This document shows positions 1 to 10,395 of a stretch of DNA of 27,846 nt, one piece after another. A program made the position numbers and the translations under genes. Position 1 is the stretch's first letter, and the number at the start of each line of letters is the position of its first letter. Source of the DNA: Glomus cerebriforme (taxonomy: Eukaryota; Glomeromycota; Glomeromycetes; Glomerales; Glomeraceae); assembly GCA_003550305.1 (NCBI GenBank), contig QKYT01000460.1, positions 56,367-84,212 of the forward strand, given 5' to 3'. The notes below the pieces were generated by a model. That model saw only the letters and a list, made by a program, of their open reading frames with translations. It was not told the origin of the DNA and did no database searches.

Positions 1-149
1 AAAAATTTTTTTTTTGATTTATTATTGTTGATGACTCAATATACAGTCAAAATTATCATTTACACATGCAATAGATAGATAATCTTATCACGTATTTTGT
101 GATGAAAATAATTTTTTTTATTCGATTGATTTGGTTAGTTTATGTGACG

Positions 150-560
150 TGTGTTACTATTCTTAGCCAATTATTAAAATAAATTTTATTTTTTTTAGCA
201 GAGTTGAATAGTTATGACTTATGACTAATATTATGAAATATAGGTATCATAATAACGACATTATAATACTATACCGTATATGAGAAAAATCACATAATAA
301 ATCATTATTAATATTCCGTATATAGATATATTTAAAAATAATAAGTATCTTTAATTATATTATTATCACAATTTTATTTACTCTCTATAATCCTTTTTAA
401 AAACTACCCACTCTTCCACCCCCTCTTTATCTTCCTCATATTGTATATGAGAACTTTCTCGTATATACTTATTTAATTTATTTAGATTTTTTTTTTGGAT
501 TGGCCGGATAATATATTGTGTTACTCTACTAATTATCCATTAAATTATCCAGCCAATCAA
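150..560 (+). repeat. Dispersed hairpin repeat, left-part copy
   Basis: This segment aligns by eye, in the same orientation, with about 11365-11870. Shared stretches include 'gaatagttatgacttatgac', the sequence around 'taataaatcatt', 'gtatctttaattat', 'ctttttaaaaactac' and 'ctttatcttcc'. It ends in an imperfect palindrome: a 15-base left arm at 498-512 and a right arm at 544-558, with one mismatch that would be a G-U pair in RNA and a 31-base loop. No coding signal was seen. It is probably a degenerate non-autonomous element; its exact ends cannot be fixed by eye. Confidence 0.6.
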
Positions 561-584
561 TAAAAAAATCAACCAATCATCTTT

Positions 585-1522
585 TTTTCTTGTCTTTGCA
601 TCGGAATCTATCATATTAAAGAATTATACTGTTAGGCTTGTCATCATGTAATGTATGAAATTTTTTAAGGGTAAACCCATTTCAGCTTCCTCTTAACAAT
701 AATTCAGTAAATAAGATTCTTTAAAATTATTTGAATAAACATCTTATCAATCCATCTAGAAATAGTTGAAACAATACTAGAATCAACAATTTGTGAATCA
801 AAATTTTCATTATTTTTAAACTTTTCATTGATTTTTCCCGGACATGAAATATTGTCAGTTGATAACTTTCAGGATCCAAATAATAATTTACCAAGTCTTT
901 ATAAAGTTCCTTTTCAAAGAATTTTTTATATGGATGAACTTTTGTGAGAATTCTATAGATGATGATAAATAAAAAATCTAATTAAAGGTAAACAATTCTG
1001 TAAAGTATTTTTCAATTTTCTGAAATCATCGTTTGTCCACATCAACTTTTTTAATTTCACTTATTAAAAAGGATAATTTACAAATGAAAGATTTTTCAGG
1101 AAGTAAAGTAAAATCCAATGTTTTAAATATTTTATCAGGATATTGAGCCATTAATTTTGTACAAAATTCTTGATGTTCTAATAAATTATTAGATTTAGAG
1201 CTAAATATTTTTGAATATAATTGACTAATTCTTGAAGATAAAGCTCATCTGCAGCAGGGAAAGTCTAAAATGTTTTGCCCATTTAATGAAAGAATACTAC
1301 CATAAATATACCTATATTTAAATTAATACTTGGTATGTTGTATGTTGTAAATATAACTTACTCTAAAACAATTTGAAAGATTTCCAGTGATATGTTTTGT
1401 AATTTAATATGGGCTAAAACATTATCATTATTTTTATTGGAAGACAAAGCTCATCGTAAATATGGAGAATGGTNATACAGAATATTCATATGAGCATGAA
1501 ATATTTTTACGTTAGGGACTTC
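585..1522 (-). pseudogene. BTB-BACK-TLDc protein, broken copy
   Basis: Translating the minus strand with several frame changes gives an ordered series of pieces typical of BTB-BACK-TLDc proteins, which I recall as a large Rhizophagus family. About 1522-1362: BTB pieces 'EVPNVKIFHAHMNIL', 'HSPYLR', 'NISLEIFQIVLE'. Then a 50-bp intron-like gap, 1361-1312 (donor GTAAGT, acceptor TATAG). Next 'YIYGG', 'LPAADELYLQELVNYIQKYL', a BACK part 'LKNTLQNCLPLIRFF' and 'KVHPYKKFFEKELYKDLVNY'. Finally TLDc: 'DSQIVDSSIVSTISRWIDKM', 'ELLLRGS' stop 'NGFTLKKFHTLHDDKPN'. Several stops and frameshifts, plus an apparent deletion between BTB/BACK and TLDc, rule out a full product. BTB proteins are commonly cullin-3 adaptors; TLDc proteins are linked to oxidative-stress responses and V-ATPase. 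The 5' end is missing. Confidence 0.78.
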
Positions 1523-2741
1523 AACTTAAATTGTAAAATACTGTATATTCAGTTTGGCTTTTGATCAAATTATAATTTCGGATATTGAATATACAATTAA
1601 AACTTACAATGGTTATTTCATTAATTTATTTTTAGGAGGCTAACTCCAAGCCTCTCAAAAGATATCTGTCAAAAATAATTTTTTAAAGAATTCTTTAGAT
1701 GAAATTGACTTTCATTATAAAAATTACTATTATAGTTTTACTAAGAAATACTAGATAAAAACTAGCTATATTATTTATTATTGTTTACTTAGGACTCTCA
1801 TTATGTTTAAAGTTAACTTGTATACAGTATAAGGAAAGTAAGAGAAAGTGATTAGGATAATAATAAGTGCTATAATTAAAAACGTTAAGAATATATAAAA
1901 TGAGTCAAAACTAAATAATAAATTAAGTATAATAAGCACATCATGCAAAATGATTTTTTTATTTTATTAAACCATAGAATTGATAATCAGATACGGAAAC
2001 ATAATATATTAGAAACTATGACGACTTCTTTTTTATTGTAATGCCAATAAAAAGGTTAACTTCAATTACTATACTATTTCAATATTTAGAAAAATATAAT
2101 TATTTAGTAATAATCTAATATATGAAACAAAAAGCTCAAAAAAAAAAAAAGTTTCTTATATAATTTTTTTAGTCTAAAAAAATAAAATTAAGTCTAGGAA
2201 TAATTTGCAGCTGATAAAAAAAAAAAATAATATAAGAGCATCACTTGATTTATCAATAAAACTGAGATAAAAAAAAATTAATATCAGTACAATTAGAACA
2301 TATTATTAGTTGTTTCTTAAATCATAATGATATAATGATAGGCGTTAAAATATAATATATATATATAATAAATATGAGTCATTTTAAATCTGTATGAAAT
2401 TTTATTCATAATGATACAAATATTACATCAAAATTTAGAATTTAAAAAAATATAAATACCTTGATTTTCCAATATTTCTGATTTCTCTCACACTCTTTTA
2501 GAGGTTGTTTGGCAATTCTTTTCTTCTATAAGAGTCTTTGGAAATTGAATTGTCTTTAGAGAAAATGATGAAGCAAATGTTTTATAATATTAAATATTTG
2601 CGTAGTTTTCTCTTAGTCTGAAACGTCCGANGGTTTTCTACTTTGGCCCATAACAAGTAGAGGGTAGAGCTGTGCGCCTTATGTATAGCATTTCCTTTAA
2701 CATCATCTGGTGTTATCTGTAAAATTCGCCTGGTTTTTACT
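1523..2741. other. AT-rich spacer with repeat fragments
   Basis: No gene is supported here. The part near 1830-1965 resembles, in reverse orientation, about 11580-11680 of the hairpin repeat family (shared 'aaaatgagtcaaaa' and 'aataataaattaag'). Around 2440-2480 a stretch with 'aaatataaatacc' and 'caatatttc' resembles 11680-11710 in direct orientation. Ambiguous bases lie at 1474 and 2631. On the minus strand a short open stretch next to the minisatellite (about 2582-2740) reads 'RRILQITPDDVKGNAIHKAH'. It could be a coding remnant but I do not recognise it. Confidence 0.5.
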
Positions 2742-2908
2742 GGGTAGTACTGGACGCGTAGGATAGTAACTGGACAAGTAGGATAGTAACTGGACGCGTA
2801 GGATAGTAACTGGACAAGTAGGATAGTAGCTGGACAAGTAGGATAGTAGCTGGACAAGTAGGATAGTAATTGGACGCGTAGGATAGTAACTGGACAAGTA
2901 GATAGTAA
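2742..2908. repeat. 20-bp minisatellite, eight units
   Basis: A tandem array of eight units, of which seven are exactly 20 bp and the first is 19 bp, followed by a partial ninth (2901-2908). The unit is GGATAGTAACTGGACAAGTA. Two variants occur: TGGACGCGTA in units 1, 3 and 7, and TGGACAAGTA in the others. Two units also carry AGC for AAC and one carries AAT. Because 20 is not a multiple of 3, three units make a 20-residue repeat in every frame. The minus-strand open frames over the array (tyrosine/serine/proline-rich) are therefore a by-product of the repeat and are not called as genes. Confidence 0.95.
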
Positions 2909-4207
2909 AAGAAAAATTAAAGCATGGATTATTTAGATTTTAATATTAATTTACTATAAATTATTTGGGATTGGTTTGATTTTCTATCTGTTTTTTTATT
3001 AATAAATTTCTTTATTAACTTATTTTTTTTGTTTGTTTTTCTAGACGATTTGATATACAAGGATAAGATGTGTCTTTTTTAAAATTGACTTGCTGTAAAT
3101 TAAAACCTGGTTTCTCATGAATCAATTCANTGTAGATANCTAAATATCTAAAGTGAGTTTAAACATTTTTTGAGTTGCNAATGGTGTTGACGTCCTCGTC
3201 GTGCAACTTGGGTGTTAATATTAATTAATACTTATTAATATTAATAGCGAACAAACACCAACTTTTACTTTATTTAGCTAGTTTATTAAAAAAATTTTCA
3301 AGAATACCAAAAAAATCAANGTAATATCTNTTTCNTGTGATTAATTATATAGGTTAGTGTAATCTTTACTAGGAAGAATAATACGTAGTTCGTATCTANC
3401 ATGTTTGTATTTAAAATTTTTAATTTGACCGGTAAAATTATAATTGTAATCAACTTTTTAATAAACAACCCGTCTACCATCTAGAGTTCAATAAACGCAC
3501 TTATTTCTTTGTACGACAAGATACTATGATAGAAAATATCATTGGTTAATAATTCAATATGTTTGATTGGTAACTTAACAACCCTGACTAACCCTCTATG
3601 ACCATTACATACCTTCTAGAAGTTTGATTTTGGGATTTATAAAAGTCGCTTAGATATATATTCTTACGAGATTCTTCATGTTTAAGTAATGTAATTAGAA
3701 TGTTAAAAAAGGAATAAAAGACAAAATGAACACTCTCGCAAACTAATGAATTAGCCGATTATGAAATTTGTAACAATGGAAAGGAGTAATAACGTGATCA
3801 CAAATAGTTTACTCATCTTTCCGCCGCTCAATCGTCATAATTTTGTTAAAATGAAATTCTTGGCATTTTTGAATAACCCATCAATCATATATTATTTTCA
3901 TTTTCAAAATGATTAATTTTATGAGTATGCTTTTCCGGACATTATCCTAACATATTCAGGATATAACCTGGATAAAAAAAAAACAAAAATAAACACAACA
4001 AAAATACTTTTTGTCCAAAATTGTACAGGTTACACCTGAATTGTCCAGTAAACATTTTTTTTTATAATAGTTGTATTCATAGCACCTGCAAAGGCGTAAC
4101 GTGTGTTTAAATCATGATTGACAAAAATTCTTAATTTGGCTAGACAATTTGGAATATATATGAACCATTGTCGCAACTTTATCAATTGCTTTCTAATTTC
4201 TTTAAAT
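2909..4207. other. Gene-poor AT-rich spacer with ambiguous bases
   Basis: No coding sequence is supported. Seven N calls cluster at 3130, 3139, 3179, 3320, 3330, 3335 and 3399, suggesting uncertain or heterogeneous sequence. A heat-shock-element-like TTCTAGAA sits near 3614-3621, which may be chance. At 3935-3980 the words TTATCC, AGGATA and GGATAA form loose inverted repeats. At 4027-4039 the palindrome CAGGTTACACCTG precedes the gag-like ORF. These could be decayed terminal repeats of a DNA element, but no matching partner end was found. Confidence 0.4.
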
Positions 4208-4738
4208 ATGGAGCTATCGAAGTATTCTGGTACCATTCACCCAGAAGAATGGTTGAAACAAATAAAAACTTATTGTTACTTAAAAGGTATTGAAGATGAA
4301 CAAAAAATNCTTNGAATTTGCAAACTTATGGTAAATTCCACCATACCAATTTCCAAGGAAATTAACTCTTTTGATGAACTTATTAAAATTCTTAAGTTAC
4401 ATACATCGTTTACTATTTTTAAAAATTCATGCAAACAAAAATTACAAGTCATGGAATATAATTATAAACAAGATATTGCTACATTTCTCGCTAATTTCCA
4501 TTCACTTTGCATCGATGCGGAAATTAGTAATCCTGAAGAAATCAGAGTATTACTTATTAATTCATTTATAGATGAGTTCGTTAAAATTGAATTTATGAAA
4601 AGNGTAGATGATATTAATTCAGTAGACGAAATATTTAAAATATGTAGTGATGTTGTATTTGAAGAATCAAAAATAATTAAATACGGTTCTTTAATCACTT
4701 TGAAACATGTCGTAACTGGCAAATATTTATGTAGTTAA
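4208..4738 (+). CDS. Gag-like protein truncated at a MIR-like motif
   Basis: An open frame of 176 residues from the ATG at 4208. This ATG is preferred over one 90 bp upstream because the N-terminus 'MELSKYSGTIHPEEWLKQI' looks like a family start. The first ~150 residues are helical and resemble a retrotransposon gag or UBN2-type domain: 'HPEEWLKQIKTYCYLKGI', 'FANFHSLCIDAEI'-like segments and 'VDDINSVDEIFKICSDVV'. The C-terminus 'YGSLITLKHVVTGKYL' matches the opening of a MIR domain, the beta-trefoil repeat of IP3 receptors and protein O-mannosyltransferases, but a stop follows at once. From memory, Rhizophagus has many such gag-like/MIR proteins in which the trefoil continues. This copy is thus probably truncated, and three ambiguous bases (4309, 4313, 4603) fall inside it. 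Expression is uncertain. Confidence 0.6.
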   Translation: MELSKYSGTIHPEEWLKQIKTYCYLKGIEDEQKXLXICKLMVNSTIPISKEINSFDELIKILKLHTSFTIFKNSCKQKLQVMEYNYKQDIATFLANFHSLCIDAEISNPEEIRVLLINSFIDEFVKIEFMKXVDDINSVDEIFKICSDVVFEESKIIKYGSLITLKHVVTGKYLCS

Positions 4739-4774
4739 AACTAATATTAAACAAATGTAATAAATATTTATATT

Positions 4775-4850
4775 AGATATAGAAGATGATGAAATTTCTA
4801 ATAATCCAAATCTTCATTCAAATGATCAAGATGAATTGGAAATTCCAGAA
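4775..4850 (+). pseudogene. Possible acidic exon remnant
   Basis: Between a plausible acceptor (ATATTAG ending near 4775) and a plausible donor (GAAG followed by GTAAAT at about 4851), one frame reads an acidic peptide containing 'IEDDEISNNPNLHS' and 'QDELEIPEG'. The composition and the flanking splice-like signals suggest an old exon. I do not recognise the family with confidence. It lies 37 bp after the gag-like stop and could be an unrelated fragment or part of a spliced extension of that gene. Confidence 0.3.
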
Positions 4851-4859
4851 GGTAAATTA

Positions 4860-7000
4860 TAAAGTGGTATTAGTGAATTGCTACTATTAAATAATTAAAA
4901 AAAGTCTATTACTAAATGATTTATTCTTTAGATGGATTTTAAATTGGTTAACAAGTCAGATATTATTCTTTAAATCATATTGCGGCGAACTTAAAAATAA
5001 ATATTTTACAATTTAGGGAGACCTGTTATTATTTAAATGTATTAAATGTTGAAATTATGGACAATTCTTTATATAAATAATTCGTTTGATTATTATTTAT
5101 TTTTATCCTAAATTATTTATTACAAGTGTTATAGAGTAGCTGACTTATAATTTGGATTTATAAATATAAATAACATTTAAATATTGTAAAATATTCAATT
5201 TTTTTTATAAAGAATCAGATATTGCAGCAGTAAAATTTATCTAATTAGGTAATATTCGATTATATTTTTATTTTAATAAGTAATAATTAACCAAGATATA
5301 CTTTTTTTAATGTAATTATTTAGAGTATTTGAGTATGGATATTAAAAGTTTGGATATAAACTTATGAATTTAAGTTTTGTTACTATATACAGAGGAAATC
5401 TGTAACTATAGTACTTACAATTTATATTGTGATTAAATAAACACGCAACTATATCAATTATAAGAAGAATAAGTTTACATCTTATTCACGGAAGCATCAA
5501 TTTTAAAATAAAAGAACATTTTTTGTTTGCAAAATTATTCATTTTACTATAGTTTATTACATTTAGATTTTATCATGGATAAATTTTTTACAATTTTTCT
5601 TCTTTTCATTTAATACTCAAATTAAAATATGGCAGAACATCAGTAGTCCTTATTGCATGAAATTTGGTAAATTTCATATACTTATTCGTGTGAAATTAAA
5701 TCATAAACTTGACTTTAATTGCAAAAATATTAAAATTGGATTCATGCTTCTAAACTATTCTTGTAAAATTAATATTTCTATATTGATTTTAATAATTTAA
5801 AGAAATTGTTAGGAGCAAAATAAAAATTTTTTTTTTTTTACAACAAAGGAATTTCATAGTTATTATTTAAAAATGTTTTGTGTAATATGTAGTTTTCTTA
5901 TTTATATTTATCTTTATAAAAAAGTTGATCCGTGTTATGAATGTCATGAATATAATACATTTACGGAAAAATATGGATTATAAACATCAAATTACTGATC
6001 TGTAGCATATTCACAATGTTTTTTTTTTTTTACAGAAAATATAACGAAATAAAATATTAATAGAATTTTTTATAAGATTAAGAATTTAACCGAGGTTGCC
6101 AAACAAAAAAAAAATGCAAATACTAGGCGCGTAATTGACCAATGAAGAAAAAAATGAGTTGATATTAAAAAAAAAATTTTGCATTGCGTGCATGATGTGA
6201 TTATTAATTAAATGATCGAGAAATAAATGTCAATAATTTAATAAACTTATAGAATAAATGAAAAAAAAGAAAGAATTTTTCTCTCAAATATAATAATTTA
6301 TATTACTTCATATTTACATTTAATATGTTAATTGTTAATAAATTTAAAGGCAAAGAAAATAATAAGTTTTTACCTCCATTACTATTTAAAATTCTGTACC
6401 TTTATTGAAATTAGCCATTCGCTTCTAACTTATATAAAGGATCATCTCATCAATCTTTTATGGGTCATATACTATATGATCCAATGTCTGACAAATAAAC
6501 AATATATTAAAAAAAAATGATGAATGATTGAGTTTTATTAAATAATCACCTCATAATGCCTTGGAAATTGTACTGAAATTATGTAATAGTCACTAAAATT
6601 ATGTTTAATTTTGTTTAGCAAGATCAAATTTTTAAAGTACAAATTATTTTGATATTTGGACTGGTGAATTGACTTGATGGTCATATTTTTTCATTTTTAT
6701 TCATAAAATAAAATTATATTTTAAAGTACTTTATCAATAAATAAATTAATATTCCCCTTATTTAATACAGATGAATCACCAATTACAAGAATTTCTATGC
6801 ATCTGAGATCAAAGGAAAATTTCAATTAGAGATTTACGAGAATATGAAGAGAAATAAGTTTAGTAATTTACATTATTCATTATTATTTTTATCATTATCA
6901 GTTATTACTTATATCATTCGTATTGTAATATTATATTTGAACTAGATTGTCAATGCCCTTTAACTTCACTTTCTCTTACTTTCCATATATTATATATGGG
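4860..7000. other. Long AT-rich region without a supported gene
   Basis: Two kilobases with frequent stops in all frames. Short coding-like fragments occur, for example 'DPCYECHEYNTFTEKYGL' on the plus strand near 5927-5980. It has a C-x2-C spacing and vaguely recalls the zinc-ribbon N-terminus of Rhizophagus kinases, but it is too short to call. The 62-residue open frame at 6332-6520 has low-complexity composition and no family signature, so I leave it out. Near 6960-7000 there is a short resemblance ('cactttctcttactttcc') to the reverse of 1835-1855. Confidence 0.45.
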
Positions 7001-7009
7001 GTTTAGAAT

Positions 7010-8760
7010 AATAATAGACAAATGTTACAAGCTTATACAAGTTAAGAACATTTGTCAATAGCAAATGATTAGGTTGATCCCTCTGAACAATCTTGTCTAG
7101 CTGATCATATAATGATTGATTAGAATTTTGACCCTCTTTGTTAAAACCTTTTAATTTACAGAAATAGCATCTTTAACTGGTATACCCATAATAATATCTT
7201 TCACACAGGTAATAATAAGATGAAATTAACCATGAAAATGACTATAAAGATAGTTATAATCAGAATCTTTCAACTCCATAGTTAATATGATTGATTAGAA
7301 AATGTATATCAGATATTAGCTTTTTGAGTCTGATGAATCAAATGTAGCTTTATCCAAATAATTATGCATCTTTTAAATATTCCTTCAGTTTTATATTTTT
7401 CAATTAAATCAAAATATTGTTTTTCTTCTTCAGATATACTAGTCAGATTATTAAGTAGTCTTTTATATGGGCAATATCTTACCACCCTCCAAATTGTGTG
7501 AATTTAAGTATCTCAGTTTCTGATTTTAAAATTCCTATATTAAGAACCTTTTCAAGAGAAAAATTCCAAGACCAGTACCATATGAGATAAAACAATAATT
7601 GACCTTTAATAATACTGGTTCTCTCAGTGCTTGAACTATAGGAGACAAGAGTAAACATTTCTGTTCAACTGTTCTTGACATAAATTTACCTTTAAGCAAA
7701 GTTGCTAAGTGTGCAACTATTAAGTTGCATCATAAGGTAAAGAAACATATCATCATCATAATTATATTGTTTTCCAAAGATAACTTGACAAGTTTGTAAT
7801 AGAAGTCAACACTGTTTATTGAATGCTGATGTATTGTTTATACAATAATGTAATATAAAATTGGGAGAGAATTGCACAATGCAGTTTTTTTCAAAATCTT
7901 GCATTATTTTCACACTTAGCGTTAAGTGACTTTAATTTTCTTGATATTAGCTGATCCCCATTTCCCTATCTTGACGTGAGAAAATAAAGCCCTCCAGTTA
8001 TGAAAATAACTCATAACAGGTCCTTGTTTTTCCACTCCCAGATGTGCCTAAAAAAATCAACAAATTAATCTTAGGTTTATCAATATATTAGAAATTCGGG
8101 TAATTGATTTATGTTCTTGTATACTATCGCTGGAAAGATTATCAACGCATCTTTTTTTGATATGTAAATTTAGAGAAATTGACCATGTTCATTTTAAGGA
8201 ATTCTTTAAAAATAGCATTAGGTTCGGGTGGTGTCACTGAAAAGTTTGAGTGGATTTATGAGTGGTGGACATTATTATTAAAAAATCATTTAATTGGTTA
8301 CAACGAATGATGGAATCTGCTTTAACATGAGAAAAAATGATATCAGAAAAAAAATTCATATTTTATTTGTTACTGTAAATTTCCTTATTCAAGAGGTAAA
8401 CCATTGGGAGACACTTACTGTACCAGTAGTGCGTGGCGGTTGGTTGAACGATTATATGGATGCATTTTCTGGGGATCTTTGAAATGTTCATTAATCTCAT
8501 CTTCTGAAGCTGAAAGCCATTTTCCTCCATGATATTGTACAATATCATATGGAGTATGTGACTTATTTTCATATATTTTCTTTTTGTTTTCATCATTGAG
8601 ATAATAATAATCTTCCAAAGGTTCAGTTTATTATGATATTAACATCAAGTATTCTTTTTTTCTCTCCAAGATTAATTTCTTAAGGTCCCCAATGGAAAAA
8701 TCTTCAAATTTAACAGTAGTTTATTAATTTCAGCTTTGTCATCAATCGGGCCATATTTCT
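7010..8760 (-). pseudogene. Crinkler-like (CRN) P-loop NTPase, decayed
   Basis: Frames switch repeatedly on the minus strand, but the pieces keep the order of a Crinkler-type protein. Around 8530-8405: 'GGKWLSASEDEINEHF' then 'CIHIIVQPTA', the end of the N-terminal ubiquitin-like CRN header. Around 8240-8160: 'EPNAIFKEFLKMNMVNF'. After an acceptor-like TTTTTTTAG comes a Walker A motif 'GTSGSGKTRTCYELF' (codons at 8048-8025) followed by 'NWRALFSHVKIGKWGSANIK'. Downstream are 'QTCQVIFGKQYNYDDDMF', 'LLLSPIVQALREPVLLKVN', 'SYGTGLGIFLL', 'FTQFGGW', and 'HIKDYLNNLTSISEEEKQYF'. Crinklers were described as host-nucleus-targeted effectors in oomycetes, and related proteins occur in Rhizophagus. The many stops mean no functional product; the order and spacing make the family call fairly firm. 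Confidence 0.7.
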
Positions 8761-9355
8761 GCAAATGCGAAATTGAAAATTAATAAATGGAAATAATTTT
8801 GTAAAGATGTATTTAAAATTCAGTTTCTAAAATAATTACCGAAAATACATACTTGCGTCATGTACAGTATATAAAAAATTGGCTGGTGGCTTAGAATCAG
8901 TAATCATATGCATGTGATTAAAAATGATGTTAAAAATATTAATATATTTTTTCATTAAAATAATTTAAAAAAATTGCGCAATCTGAAATTTAATTAATGG
9001 TTATACTTTCACAACCTTATTATTAACAATCATGTACTTTTTGCATCACAAACAAATCATAAGGCATCTTCAGTGACTAATCATGCACAAATATGAAACT
9101 GTCCGAATCTAACATTATCAATTTGAGATATTAGATTGATATAGTAGACGTTGAAGATGTTAATATTTTTAAAGAGGCGCAATTACATATAATGACTGTG
9201 CAGTGGCTGTGCGCTTGCATTACCATTTTGGCAATTGCCACTTCATAGATTTACTTTGAATCCAAGTAGATTGATTATAAAAAATTATAAATGATTTTTC
9301 TTGTATTAGTTAAATTTACTTACTGAAATTTCTTCAATAAATTTAAATTGCCAGA
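8761..9355. other. AT-rich spacer, nothing identifiable
   Basis: No family signature was found in either strand. A TATA-like 'cagtatataaaaaatt' occurs near 8864-8880 and could be an old promoter, but the nearest gene on either side is a pseudogene. Confidence 0.4.
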
Positions 9356-9480
9356 CTTTGAAAGGATTAATCAATGTAAAAATAAATTTTATTTTTAGCA
9401 ATTGGTATCATTAATTAAAATAGTAATGATATTATAATATTGTATATCAGATATACTGTAATACCAAGAAAAGATATTTA
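9356..9480 (+). repeat. Short fragment of the dispersed repeat
   Basis: Resembles about 11355-11485 in the same orientation: 'gaaaggattaatca' near the start, then a 'gtatca...ctaattaaaa/ttaattaaaa' stretch and 'tagtaatgatatt'. It is the left part only, without the hairpin. Degenerate; ends approximate. Confidence 0.5.
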
Positions 9481-9855
9481 AAATTTGCTAGAATTATTTA
9501 AACAATATCCAAATGTCCAAATGTAATGGTCCATACTTTCATATTGCTGAATATACCGTAGCAAAACTATCTTTGCTTTGCTTTTTAAAAAATTGTATAT
9601 CAGTTATATGATACCCACTCAAATATTATATTTCTTGAATTAATTTATCAAATTCATCTTTGCTGTCCATTGCACTGAATTATAATTTTGCTGAAATCCA
9701 TTTTACTGAATTGACATATGATTTCTTTCATTTTTTTTGTATATTTACATTTAAATCTATAGTATACTGTTTGGTTAAAAAGTGCAATTTTTTTTTTTAT
9801 TTTTAAATTTTGATTTTTTGATTTTTGATTTTTGGAATCTCAGACTTATTTTTAG
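9481..9855. other. AT-rich spacer with T-rich simple repeats
   Basis: No gene. Two imperfect copies of 'tccattgcactgaatt' lie near 9667 and 9699. At about 9811-9835 a GATTTTT(T) unit is repeated three times just before the intron-like array. Confidence 0.5.
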
Positions 9856-10385
9856 CACTTAATGGTGTGGCTTCAATTTATATTTACCTTTTTATTTCTT
9901 TTTTTTTTCAATTTGACTTTTGAAGTCTTATAGCTTCCTGGATGCCATTTCGAAGGTAAGAATTTCAAAATGGATTTTTTCTTTTCTTTTTTTTTTGTTT
10001 TCTTTAACGGAATGTTTTATAACTTTGTTCTTTCTTTTGTAGGATTCGGACAGTAAGTTAAATGAGATTTTGAAGGTATGCAACTTTGAAAGTTTCATTT
10101 TTTAGCTTTTTTAAAGAAGCATTTTACTAATACATTTTCCTTCTTTTGTAGATTTCTGGACTTCTATTTCAAAGTATAACTTCAATTTTTTTTTTAGTTA
10201 TTTTAATGAAATGTTTACTAACATTTCATTTTCTTTTTCTTTAGGCTAAAATTTTGAAGTTTTGGACAATTTTGAACTACAACAAACTTGAACGAACCCA
10301 TACTTTAAGATAAATGGGAGACTGTTTTTACTAATTGTTTTTAGAAATGTTTTACTATCATTTCTTTTGCTTTTTTTTTTGTAAG
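9856..10385 (+). repeat. Tandem array of micro-exon/intron-like units
   Basis: Four consecutive plus-strand blocks each carry a pyrimidine tract ending in AG, a short exon-like piece and, in most, a donor-like GT. Acceptors end at 9933 (TATAG), 10042 (TGTAG), 10151 (TGTAG) and 10244 (TTTAG), so the spacings are 109, 109 and 93 bp. Exon-like pieces: 9934-9955 (22 bp, then GTAAG), 10043-10075 (33 bp, then GTATG), 10152-10173 (22 bp, then GTATA); the fourth has lost its donor. Pieces one and three share TTnCTGGA and ATTTC. Branch-site-like words precede the acceptors: TACTAAT at 10125-10131 and a perfect TACTAAC at 10216-10222. Reading frame is not kept across the pieces. It may be a decayed tandem repeat that includes an intron, or remains of an intron-dense non-coding transcript. 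Confidence 0.6.
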
Positions 10386-10395
10386 GTTTCACTTT

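Noticed and set aside
2582..2897. Minus-strand open frames rich in Ser-Tyr-Tyr-Pro repeats
   Set aside because: They are produced by the 20-bp minisatellite; two frames are open for the same reason and neither continues into a recognisable protein.
4030..4722. Minus-strand frames opposite the gag-like ORF
   Set aside because: They are shadows of the plus-strand gene at 4208-4738.
6332..6520. 62-aa plus-strand frame
   Set aside because: Low-complexity composition, no motif, no promoter-like or splice-like context.
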